From an uncultured Lachnospiraceae bacterium (GTDB taxonomy: Bacteria; Bacillota; Clostridia; Lachnospirales; Lachnospiraceae): DNA of 46,910 nt. The notes below the pieces were generated by a model. The model searched no databases, was not told the origin of the DNA, and saw only the letters and a list, made by a program, of their open reading frames with translations. Below are positions 34,286 through 41,959 of this stretch, piece by piece. The translations under genes and the position numbers were made by a program. Numbering within the stretch: position 1 is the first letter of the stretch; each line of letters begins with the position of its first letter. The DNA lies in contig CAMWHY010000004.1 of assembly GCA_947174185.1 (NCBI GenBank), positions 1-46,910 of the forward strand, written 5' to 3'.

Positions 34286-34315
34286 CATAACTCTTTGTTT
34301 TCACTTGGAGTTATG
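34286..34315 (-). promoter_or_regulatory. Hairpin in the PEP mutase-pntC spacer
   Basis: CATAACTC (34286-34293) and GAGTTATG (34308-34315) are perfect 8-base arms around a 14-base loop in the 125-base gap between the two genes. There is no T-run, so it may stabilise or process the mRNA rather than terminate it. Confidence 0.4.
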
Positions 34316-34353
34316 CAGACCTCATAGTTAAATTACCACAAAAACCTAATATC

Positions 34354-35649
34354 TTATAACTCATCAATCAATCGGATAATGTCCTTAAATGACATTAACG
34401 CTTCGTCTGCTTCAAGCGAACGGTGATTTTTCAATATCGTTTCCGCCGTTTTCTGCATTGCCGGAAAAGCGCTTCTTGTCAGCTGATTGGCATAGATAAC
34501 GATATTCACGCCTGCCTTGGCAAGTTCTTCCTCCGTTATAGAGGAAAAAGAAGTCGGCACAACTACGATGGGTGTCTCCTGATCCGTCTCACGGAACAGA
34601 CGACAGAATTCCACGATCTCATCAGGCGTTTTCTTTCTGGAATGAATCATGATCCCGTCTGCCCCGGCTTCCACATAAGCCTTTGCCCGGGTCAAAGCAT
34701 CCTCCATTCCCTGCTCTAAGATCAGGCTTTCAATCCTCGCAATGATCATACAATCATCTGTCCGCAGGGCTTCCTTTCCTGCGCTGATTTTGGCGCAGAA
34801 GTTCTCAATACTGTCCTGTGTCTGCTCTACTTCCGTGCCAAATAAGGAATTTTTCTTCAGTCCGGTCTTGTCTTCTATGATTACAGCAGAAACCCCCATC
34901 CGCTCCAATGTGCGGACATTATAGACGAAATGCTCGATCAGCCCTCCGGTATCGCCATCCAGAATGATCGGCTTGGTCGTTACATCCATAACATCATCAA
35001 TGGTTCTGATCCGGGAAGACATATCAACCAGCTCTATGTCCGGTTTACCCTTTGCTGTAGAATCGCACAAACTGGATATCCACATGGCATCAAACTGATC
35101 CAGTTCACCATGATGCTCTACCACCGTCTTTTCTGCAATCAATCCTGTCAGTCCGGAATGCACTTCCAGCGTCTTGACGATCGGACGCATTGCGATCAGC
35201 TGCTTCAGCCTTTTCCTTCTAAACTCCGGCATCGCCAGTTTTTCTTTGATACGGTCATCTATCTTTTTGACTTCCCTGTTATACGTATAAGGCGCTTCAA
35301 TTAGTTCTCCGCCATACTCAGAGAGGTTCTTCAGTACATTCTGGCGGATCGCATTCTCCGGTCCCTCTTTCCAGTTGTCCCCATGAATCACATAATCCGG
35401 TTTTTCTTTTGCAATCACTTCATCATACATGATGGTATTCTGCACGATCACACGATCCGCAAGGCCGGTATTTTTCACGATCTCTATCCGATCCTCTAGA
35501 GAGATCGTCGGAAAGCGGTTGTATCTTACCATCGCTTCATCGGCCAGAACGCCCACAATCACTTCGCCATATTCCTTCGCTCTTTTTAAAATATTCAGAT
35601 GTCCCTCATGGATCACATCTGTACAAAAACAAGTATAAATCTTCTTCAT
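34354..35649 (-). CDS. aepX: PEP mutase with N-terminal cytidylyltransferase domain
   Basis: A 431-residue two-domain protein. Residues 1-140 form a glycerol-3-phosphate-cytidylyltransferase-like domain with TDVIHEGHLNIL (HxGH) and YVIHGDNWKEG. Residues ~145-431 are PEP mutase, which rearranges PEP to phosphonopyruvate, the entry step of nearly all natural phosphonates. The diagnostic loop IEDKTGLKKNS near residue 268 is the true mutase signature (EDKxxxKxNS), distinguishing it from isocitrate-lyase-family lyases. GSLILDGDTGG-like metal-site residues are present as ILDGDTGGLIEHF. Fused forms are known from surface-polysaccharide loci. GGAG precedes the ATG, and the AEP transaminase gene lies immediately upstream. 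Confidence 0.95.
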   Translation of the reverse strand: MKKIYTCFCTDVIHEGHLNILKRAKEYGEVIVGVLADEAMVRYNRFPTISLEDRIEIVKNTGLADRVIVQNTIMYDEVIAKEKPDYVIHGDNWKEGPENAIRQNVLKNLSEYGGELIEAPYTYNREVKKIDDRIKEKLAMPEFRRKRLKQLIAMRPIVKTLEVHSGLTGLIAEKTVVEHHGELDQFDAMWISSLCDSTAKGKPDIELVDMSSRIRTIDDVMDVTTKPIILDGDTGGLIEHFVYNVRTLERMGVSAVIIEDKTGLKKNSLFGTEVEQTQDSIENFCAKISAGKEALRTDDCMIIARIESLILEQGMEDALTRAKAYVEAGADGIMIHSRKKTPDEIVEFCRLFRETDQETPIVVVPTSFSSITEEELAKAGVNIVIYANQLTRSAFPAMQKTAETILKNHRSLEADEALMSFKDIIRLIDEL

Positions 35650-35709
35650 TTCTTAATTCTCCTTAACCATATTTTCACAACGCAAATTTTTACAAAACAT
35701 CTTCCCATT

Positions 35710-36843
35710 TTATTGGTACATCACAGGTATGGATACATTGTATTTTGTTAAGGCCTCCCTGAATACCACAAAGAAATCTTCAATATCCTGTTCCGTGATC
35801 GCCCCCAATGCACACAGACGGAACATCCCTTTCTTCTCTACCTTACCGGGATAGATCGTAAAACCTCTTTCATAACAGTAATCATGCACTTTTCCAAAGT
35901 CCCAGTTCGGGTCGTCAGGATAAAGCGCTGCTGCCACCAACTCAGACTGAATTTCTTCCGGAATAAAGATATGAAATCCAAGTTCCGTAAGATTTCTGCG
36001 GATGGCTGCAAAAACCTTTCGATGCCGTTCCCATTTTGCCTGTTCACCTTCTGCAAAATATTCCTTCAGAGCCTGCCTTGTGGCATAAATCACTTGTACC
36101 GGAGGCGTAAAATGCATTTCTCCATGCTCCATAAAATACTGATACTGCAAATATAAGTTACAATAATAGGATCGCTTCGGATATTCCGCCGAAGCTTCTA
36201 TTGCATCCCGTCTGCCAATAATAAAGGATAATCCTGTCATAGCCATGATACCCTTTTGCGCCGATGCCATACAGAAATCAACATTATCCTCATGTATATT
36301 GATCGGACGCATCGCATAAGTAGAGGTTGTATCCACAACAAATCTCGCACCATACCGGTGCACTAATGCACCGATCTCCCTGATCGGATTTAATAGGCCT
36401 GTCCCTGTCTCATGGTGCGTAATATATACCAGCGCAATATCCGGGTTCTCCTGCAGGACTTTTTCAACCTCTTTCAGATCGGGCTGCTGATTAATTGGCA
36501 GCTTCATGTCGATATGCTCCAGACCATAATAGTTACAGATTTCTACCCCACGGCTGCTGTAAGCTCCATTATTGATCACAAGGATTTTCTTTCCTTCCGG
36601 CAGGAGTGAGTTTAGACAGATATCCATATTGATCGTTCCTGAACCACAAAACAGGACTGCTGCATATTCTTTCGGATCTGCGTGGACGATCTTTAACAGA
36701 CCCTCTTCGATCTCCCGCATGATTCCCACAAACTCTTTCTCCCGTGGACAGATATCCGGTACGATCTGCGCCATCTTTACAGTATCCGTCGTCGTTGCCG
36801 GACCGGGATTTAATAATACTTTTCTTTCTACTTTCACATCCAT
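35710..36843 (-). CDS. phnW: 2-aminoethylphosphonate-pyruvate transaminase
   Basis: A 377-residue class V PLP aminotransferase. LLNPGPATTTDTVKMA near residue 10 is the PhnW N-terminus, FCGSGTINMD near 65 binds phosphate, VDTTSTYAMRP near 168 holds the cofactor Asp, and SAQKGIMAMTG near 192 holds the PLP lysine. In a biosynthetic cluster it runs toward AEP, aminating phosphonoacetaldehyde. In B. fragilis the same step is called aepZ. It is followed by PEP mutase and preceded by the insertase-transferase fusion, 30 bases away. Confidence 0.93.
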   Translation of the reverse strand: MDVKVERKVLLNPGPATTTDTVKMAQIVPDICPREKEFVGIMREIEEGLLKIVHADPKEYAAVLFCGSGTINMDICLNSLLPEGKKILVINNGAYSSRGVEICNYYGLEHIDMKLPINQQPDLKEVEKVLQENPDIALVYITHHETGTGLLNPIREIGALVHRYGARFVVDTTSTYAMRPINIHEDNVDFCMASAQKGIMAMTGLSFIIGRRDAIEASAEYPKRSYYCNLYLQYQYFMEHGEMHFTPPVQVIYATRQALKEYFAEGEQAKWERHRKVFAAIRRNLTELGFHIFIPEEIQSELVAAALYPDDPNWDFGKVHDYCYERGFTIYPGKVEKKGMFRLCALGAITEQDIEDFFVVFREALTKYNVSIPVMYQ

Positions 36844-36873
36844 TGTTTTGGGCTCCTTATCGTTCTTTTTTAC

Positions 36874-38745
36874 TTATGCCTTTTTCTGCCGTTCCATTAA
36901 TTGATTGATCAGATATAATGCCCCTGTCTTTCCGCTGGAGCCGACATTATAGATATAACGGTCTCTGAGTTCCTTCATAGCTTCCGCAGAAAATTCTTTA
37001 TCATACAATAATGTTTTCACCGTCTTCGCCAGGTCATCCATCTGATCAACATCCAGCGAAATGCCAACTTTGTCTCTTAGCTCAATATCAATCGGCACCG
37101 TGGTAAGCTCCTGATAATCCGGATTCATGATCTTCATAGGTGTATTGATAAAAAGAACCGGTTTTAACGTTGCAAAACAATATTCAAAAGCGATGCTCGA
37201 CCAGTCTGTTACCAGCAGATCCGCGGTATACACCGTACTATTGGAGGAAAAATCCGTCTGTATCTCTATATTTTTACCCTCATACTTCTTTCGCAGACGT
37301 TCTATCTTATCCATACAGTGCCTTACATACTGGGGATGCGGTCGTACGATAATGTGATAATCCGTCTCTGCAAGCTGCCCCAGCATAGGCTCGATGCAAA
37401 GATCCAGAATATTGTCCTTTTGCCAGGAGGGTGCGATTAATACCGTTTTCCCGCCATCATCTCCCCTACTTTGATCCGACAGATTTTCATATCCTTTGAT
37501 CATATTATCAATAACTCCGGAGCCCCACTCAATCAGATTTTTCTTTGGCAGACCATATTTCTCCTCCCGCTCCGCAATCTCCTCTTTATTCTTCGGTCCG
37601 GAAGTAAAAATCGTATCAAAATGATCCAGCGCATTTTTGTGAAAACTCAGATTAGAACTATTGACGTCATGGGGCAGATAGACATACTCGATATCTTTCT
37701 GCACATAAGAACGCTTTAGCTGGAAGTTCTCCAGATCCGGCGTCGTCATCACCATGATATCTGTCTCCAGCTTCATCATCAACACGATCAGTCGGTTCTC
37801 TCCAATGTAGTAAGGCTTAAACTGGTTGCTCTCCAGCTTGAACACCTCGTCCTCAGCATCGCTTGTGATATAATGGATCACAATATTCGTCCTTCTGATG
37901 ATTTCTTCAATTACATTTTTATAATATTTATAAAATCCGTTTTTTTCCGAATAAAATACGATTTTTTTCTTTCCGGCAGACAAAAACCGTTTATAATCCT
38001 CTTTTTCTTTATTACGGTAGGGATTTTTCTTATTCTCTTTTTTTCCTGATGCCAGATACTGTCTTGCCTCTTTTAATTCTGCCTTACTCTTTTCCAGCGC
38101 CTCATAATCAATATAATCCTTAGGATTGATCCAGATATTCAGTAAAAACAGTTGTAAAACAGAAAAAAGATTGCTGCAGGTCCAATAAAATCCCACACCA
38201 ATCGATACAAAAAGCCCGAGATACAGCGACAATACCACGGAAAAGATCATCGTACCATACTGATTCAGCGCTCCCTGCTCTGCCTGAAGCACATTGATCT
38301 TATTCTGAATATAGCACATAAACCATGCTGAAATACCTGCAAGAGCCGGAATCAGCAGCGTCCATCCCCAAGCTTGCGTCGGTACTGCCGTCAAATCAGT
38401 TCCCTTTTTCACGGCTTCCACAACACCCATCAATAGCGCCAGCTGCACAAAAAGAGGCACGAGATCAAGAAACGGACTGTATTTCTCCTGTTGAAACAGC
38501 TTATACTGCTCTTCCGAAATCTTCTCCTTGTTTCCAAAATAAGCAGCCTCAATATGATTTAACTGAGGGCGCATCCTTACAGTCTTGATAGAATTCTTCT
38601 GAACCCAGACAGACAGGGGAAGCAATATCACTTTCGTTAATAATGTAAAAATCAATATTGCCATCCAATAGTTCGGTATGATCTTATAACATCCATTGAT
38701 CAGCCATACCAGCGCATCTATGACAACATCCGCAATCATCTTCAT
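36874..38745 (-). CDS. YidC/Oxa1 insertase domain fused to TagF-like glycerophosphotransferase
   Basis: A 623-residue fusion. Residues 1-220 are a YidC/Oxa1 membrane domain with about five transmembrane helices, including WMAILIFTLLTKVILLPLSV; Lys38 takes the place of the usual groove Arg. A Lys-rich linker follows. Residues ~260-623 match the CDP-glycerol glycerophosphotransferase family (PF04464), with YLPHDVNSSN, VRPHPQ near 468 and TDWSSIAFEY near 513. TagF-type enzymes use CDP-alditol donors to build phosphodiester polymers. Lying beside genes for CMP-AEP, it might instead use CMP-AEP, with the YidC part as a membrane anchor or protein-assembly site. The ATG at 38745 follows the repeated leader; an upstream in-frame ATG lies inside the ribosome site. 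Confidence 0.88.
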   Translation of the reverse strand: MKMIADVVIDALVWLINGCYKIIPNYWMAILIFTLLTKVILLPLSVWVQKNSIKTVRMRPQLNHIEAAYFGNKEKISEEQYKLFQQEKYSPFLDLVPLFVQLALLMGVVEAVKKGTDLTAVPTQAWGWTLLIPALAGISAWFMCYIQNKINVLQAEQGALNQYGTMIFSVVLSLYLGLFVSIGVGFYWTCSNLFSVLQLFLLNIWINPKDYIDYEALEKSKAELKEARQYLASGKKENKKNPYRNKEKEDYKRFLSAGKKKIVFYSEKNGFYKYYKNVIEEIIRRTNIVIHYITSDAEDEVFKLESNQFKPYYIGENRLIVLMMKLETDIMVMTTPDLENFQLKRSYVQKDIEYVYLPHDVNSSNLSFHKNALDHFDTIFTSGPKNKEEIAEREEKYGLPKKNLIEWGSGVIDNMIKGYENLSDQSRGDDGGKTVLIAPSWQKDNILDLCIEPMLGQLAETDYHIIVRPHPQYVRHCMDKIERLRKKYEGKNIEIQTDFSSNSTVYTADLLVTDWSSIAFEYCFATLKPVLFINTPMKIMNPDYQELTTVPIDIELRDKVGISLDVDQMDDLAKTVKTLLYDKEFSAEAMKELRDRYIYNVGSSGKTGALYLINQLMERQKKA

Positions 38746-38753
38746 ACTAATTC

Positions 38754-38773
38754 CATGCCTTTCCATAACCTGC
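38754..38773 (-). repeat. Repeated leader motif, copy 3
   Basis: On the minus strand GCAGGTTATGGAAAGGCATG, identical to copies 1 and 2. Its CGCAGG end pairs with CCTGCG to make a hairpin at 38769-38788, five bases before the GGAAAGG ribosome site of the insertase-transferase fusion. Confidence 0.8.
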
Positions 38774-38798
38774 GATTTGGGCCGCAGGCACAAATTGC

Positions 38799-38825
38799 GA
38801 TTGAAAAATCAAAGATTTTTCAATC
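38799..38825 (-). promoter_or_regulatory. Perfect 12-base hairpin before the YidC-TagF gene
   Basis: GATTGAAAAATC (38799-38810) and GATTTTTCAATC (38814-38825) form a perfect stem with a 3-base loop, just after the stop of the small membrane protein. It has no following T-run and may act as an RNA stability or partial-attenuation element. Confidence 0.6.
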
Positions 38826-38832
38826 TACAATC

Positions 38833-39096
38833 CTAATCCTCTTCCGTTTCCTCAATATCCTTCAGCTCGATCTTTTCTTCCGGCTGTTCATCCTTTTTGC
38901 CCTTCTTAAAAAGCTTGGCAATTTTATGACGAAACACGGTAAGGATGGCGCCCAGCGCAATAAATACGGCAGCTACAGCCTGCACCACATAAGTCACTGC
39001 GGAAGGATCGATATAAGCAAACGATACGTTTGAAAAGAACATCCAAAAGCAGGTAAAAAAGTACACGAATTTTACAGCATTTCCAAAATGTTTCAT
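38833..39096 (-). CDS. Small membrane protein with YIDP motif
   Basis: An 87-residue protein with an N-terminal signal-like hydrophobic stretch (about residues 8-27), then AYIDPSAVTYVVQAVAAVFIALGAIL as a second transmembrane segment, and a Lys-rich then Glu-rich tail (KLFKKGKKDEQPEEKIELK). The YIDP/YLDPG-like segment recalls unnamed small proteins found in bacterial exopolysaccharide clusters. No function is known to me. It may be a partner of the insertase-transferase fusion encoded just downstream. The charged tail suggests membrane-surface interaction. Confidence 0.75.
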   Translation of the reverse strand: MKHFGNAVKFVYFFTCFWMFFSNVSFAYIDPSAVTYVVQAVAAVFIALGAILTVFRHKIAKLFKKGKKDEQPEEKIELKDIEETEED

Positions 39097-39186
39097 TTGT
39101 CAGTTTCTCCGTTTCTCTCAATAATTCTTTAATAGATTTCTTACCCCACCGGCAGCGGTATGGAGTTAGTGTTCCAAAACATATTT

Positions 39187-39215
39187 ATTTTATAACAAAT
39201 GCCAATTTTTTACAA
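39187..39215 (-). promoter_or_regulatory. Putative internal promoter for the phosphonate section
   Basis: On the minus strand TTGTAA (39215-39210), a 17-base spacer and TAAAAT (39192-39187) lie right after the acetyltransferase stop and about 90 bases before the small membrane protein. It could give the YidC-TagF and AEP genes their own transcript. Confidence 0.45.
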
Positions 39216-39217
39216 GA

Positions 39218-39745
39218 TTACTTCAATTTTTTAGCCGGCACACCGCCGATGGTAATCCCTTCTTCTTCAAAAGAATCAATCACCACCGCACCTGCCGCCA
39301 CTGTGATATTGTCAGCCAGCTTACACGGTCCAAAGACTTTTGCACCTACCCATAGTTCACAATGATCGCCAATCTCCGCTCCGCTGCCGATACAATTTTG
39401 ACCGTGCAGTTTACAGTTGCTTCCTATCTTTGCGCTTCCTACAATGATATTCGTATGTGCAATATATAAACCGGGACCAAAAGCCCCCTCTCCCATATCA
39501 AGATTCAATATTCTGCCCAGTTTATTTTTTCTGTGTTTCCACCAGATGTATCCTAACCAGTGAAACTTGTTGGAATCCCGCAGCGCATAATGATATTCCG
39601 TCATGCGCATCCTCTTGATATATTGAAATACATAATAATCCCTATCCTGACAGAGCCATGCATAAAAAGTATGCAAATTTCCCTTTAAACAGGGGTAATT
39701 ACTTCTTTCTTTTTTTATGGTTTCTTTTATTTCCCGTTTATTCAT
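39218..39745 (-). CDS. Serine-O-acetyltransferase-like hexapeptide acetyltransferase
   Basis: A 175-residue left-handed beta-helix acyltransferase. The last ~80 residues show hexapeptide repeats (IIVGSAKIGSNCKLHGQNCIGSGAEIGDHCELWVGA split over several turns) and end IGGVPAKKLK, like CysE/WcaB/NeuD types. GLYIAHTNIIVG supplies the catalytic His. The N-terminal ~85 residues are helical and specific. Inside a glycan locus it most likely acetylates a sugar rather than serine. Confidence 0.85.
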   Translation of the reverse strand: MNKREIKETIKKERSNYPCLKGNLHTFYAWLCQDRDYYVFQYIKRMRMTEYHYALRDSNKFHWLGYIWWKHRKNKLGRILNLDMGEGAFGPGLYIAHTNIIVGSAKIGSNCKLHGQNCIGSGAEIGDHCELWVGAKVFGPCKLADNITVAAGAVVIDSFEEEGITIGGVPAKKLK

Positions 39746-39785
39746 CCCCGATTACCTATTGCGCCTGATTTTCTTTGGAATATGA

Positions 39786-40772
39786 TTACGCTTTTAATAA
39801 ACGAAAGTATAAAAGCGTCCAGATAACCCAAGCTTTTAATCTATCTTGAAACGATGTTACCATAAATTGATCCAGTTTTTTTAATTCAGATTGACTGATA
39901 GGGACTATTTCATAATCATTTAAATGAAACTCTTCCCTCTCATCGATCAACTGTCGACTAAAATCATATTCTTTTGCATTTACCTTCCGGCTGTCTGTTA
40001 TCTTGGCACAATTCAAACCAGAACCGTCACACCCTATATTCCTTACCATGGAAACGATGGGCATTAATGAATACTTATCTCTCATGGTCAGGTAAAGTCC
40101 CATTACACAATCAATATGTTTTAATTTTTTCTGATCATTTAATGCCAGATAATGATTGTTTCTTGCAATATTTACTGCCTCAATAAATAAATGTCTATTT
40201 TTTTTATATAAAAAATGCGCATTATGAAAACGTCTCATATATTGCTGGATATCTTCTTTAGAAAACTGCAGAAGCTGTTTTCGCCGATTGATCCATGTTG
40301 CATAACCCCATGCCGGAAACAGACAAGTATTTTTTATGATTACGCCGTCTCTCTCCCACTCAACAGGATAGCTATACCCGCATATGGCAAATATATTTTC
40401 ATCATCCGCATATTTTTCCAGACATTCATTAACATATGTTAAAAAACAGGGTGAAAATACATTATCATCTTCTGTAAAAATATAGGTGTCAAAATCCTTT
40501 TCCGCCTCTTTAATTAAAAATTTTGTATTTTCATGAGAACCAATATTTTTTTCATGATAAAAAATATGAACCTTATGAAATCCTGTAATCCCCTGTTCTG
40601 TATATTTCCTTACTTTTAGATAACCTTCCCTGTATTTCTCGCTGGGAGGATAATCTACAGAAATATAAATGTCCGTAAATTCAGCCCCCTTATTTTTTTG
40701 CAATGATTCTATACACTGCCGCAAATGGTCATAGCGATTTAATGTTTTTATAATCACAGGTGCATATTCCAT
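39786..40772 (-). CDS. GT-A fold glycosyltransferase (GT2/GT13-like)
   Basis: A 328-residue protein. The N-terminal IIKTLNRYDHLRQCIESL and ISVDYPPSEKYREG fit a nucleotide-sugar GT-A fold. FTEDDNVFSPCFLTYV near residue 100 is an EDD metal motif like that of GT13 GlcNAc-transferase-type enzymes. FPAWGYATWINRR near 150 is typical of bacterial relatives in polysaccharide loci. Sugar and linkage are unknown. It starts 21 bases after the aminotransferase stop. Confidence 0.8.
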   Translation of the reverse strand: MEYAPVIIKTLNRYDHLRQCIESLQKNKGAEFTDIYISVDYPPSEKYREGYLKVRKYTEQGITGFHKVHIFYHEKNIGSHENTKFLIKEAEKDFDTYIFTEDDNVFSPCFLTYVNECLEKYADDENIFAICGYSYPVEWERDGVIIKNTCLFPAWGYATWINRRKQLLQFSKEDIQQYMRRFHNAHFLYKKNRHLFIEAVNIARNNHYLALNDQKKLKHIDCVMGLYLTMRDKYSLMPIVSMVRNIGCDGSGLNCAKITDSRKVNAKEYDFSRQLIDEREEFHLNDYEIVPISQSELKKLDQFMVTSFQDRLKAWVIWTLLYFRLLKA

Positions 40773-40793
40773 AAATACCTTATCCTCTTTTCA

Positions 40794-41909
40794 TCAAAGG
40801 CGTTTCGCATAATTTAAAATAATATCACAGATTCGGTCAACATCCTCCAATGCCAAATCTGCGTAAAGCGGCAATGTCAAAATTCGTCTGCTGATATCCA
40901 AAGCAATTGGCGTCTCCGCGGCATCATAAATTCCCTGAAAGCATTTAAAATCATTCGTAATTGGATAAAAATACTTTCTTGCACCAATTCCATGACGCTC
41001 CAATTCATCAAATACCTCATCACGGTCTGCCTTAAATACATTTTTGTCAAAAACAACCGGAAAATATGCATAATTAGGGATGACATCCATTTGTTCCGGA
41101 TTCAGCCGTATGCCGTCAATGTGATTTAGGCGTTCCCGATATCTTTCCGCAACCACTTTTCTTTTGGCTATTTCCGCTTCAAGATAACGCAGGTTGCATA
41201 ACCCCATTGCAGCGCAAAATTCATTCATTTTAGCATTCGCACCTACTGCTTCTACTATTTCAGGTCCATGTATACCAAAATTCTTAAGATCACGAATGGA
41301 ATTTCCAAATGCATTATCATGAAAGCAGACAGCGCCTCCTTCAATTGTATGAAAAACCTTTGTAGCGTGAAAACTGAAACAGGATACGTCTCCAAAATTA
41401 CCAACGCCTCTATCCTTATACCTCTCGCCAAATGCGTGTGCCGCATCATAAATCACTTTAAGATGGTATTTTTCAGCAATACGATCTATTTCCGCGATAT
41501 CGCAAATATTACCATATACGTGAACCGGCACAATCGCACATGTCCGATCTGTAATCAGTTCTTCTATCTTTGTTACATCTATGGTAAAATCATCAGGATT
41601 GATATCGCAAAAAACCGGCGTCAACCCATTACGGACGATTGCATGCGTTGTAGATGCAAAGGTAAAGGGCGTTGTAATTACCTCACCCTGCAATTGCAGC
41701 GCCTGCATGGAAAGCTCCAATGCCATATGTCCATTCGTAAGCAGATCGACCTGTTCTACGCCCAGATATTCCTGCAATTTCTTTTGAAGCGCCTTATGCT
41801 TTGGTCCCATATTCGTCAGTCGATGTGTGTCCCATATATCCCTGATCTCATCAATATATTCCTCTAATGGCGGCATCGAAGACCTTGTCACTAAAATTTT
41901 ATCTGCCAT
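40794..41909 (-). CDS. DegT/DnrJ/EryC1 sugar aminotransferase
   Basis: A 371-residue PLP enzyme that aminates keto-sugar nucleotides. Marks are VDLLTNGHMALELSMQAL near residue 53, TPFTFASTTHAIVRNG near 80, VPVHVYGNICDI near 128, IYDAAHAFGERY near 153 (cofactor Asp) and SFHATKVFHTIEGGA near 178 (PLP Lys). It resembles VioA/FdtB-like enzymes. With the FdtA-like genes it could make a 3-amino sugar, but the position aminated cannot be read. The ATG at 41909 has AGAAGG 7 bases upstream. It lies beside an ATP-grasp gene, which could acylate the amino group. Confidence 0.92.
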   Translation of the reverse strand: MADKILVTRSSMPPLEEYIDEIRDIWDTHRLTNMGPKHKALQKKLQEYLGVEQVDLLTNGHMALELSMQALQLQGEVITTPFTFASTTHAIVRNGLTPVFCDINPDDFTIDVTKIEELITDRTCAIVPVHVYGNICDIAEIDRIAEKYHLKVIYDAAHAFGERYKDRGVGNFGDVSCFSFHATKVFHTIEGGAVCFHDNAFGNSIRDLKNFGIHGPEIVEAVGANAKMNEFCAAMGLCNLRYLEAEIAKRKVVAERYRERLNHIDGIRLNPEQMDVIPNYAYFPVVFDKNVFKADRDEVFDELERHGIGARKYFYPITNDFKCFQGIYDAAETPIALDISRRILTLPLYADLALEDVDRICDIILNYAKRL

Positions 41910-41959
41910 CACTTATCCTTCTTTTTATAAATATTTCGTAGGTAATATTCATCTCCAGA

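Noticed and set aside
41268-41867. Plus-strand ORF of 199 codons
   Set aside because: It lies wholly antisense to the sugar aminotransferase, whose motifs are intact, and its translation shows no family features.
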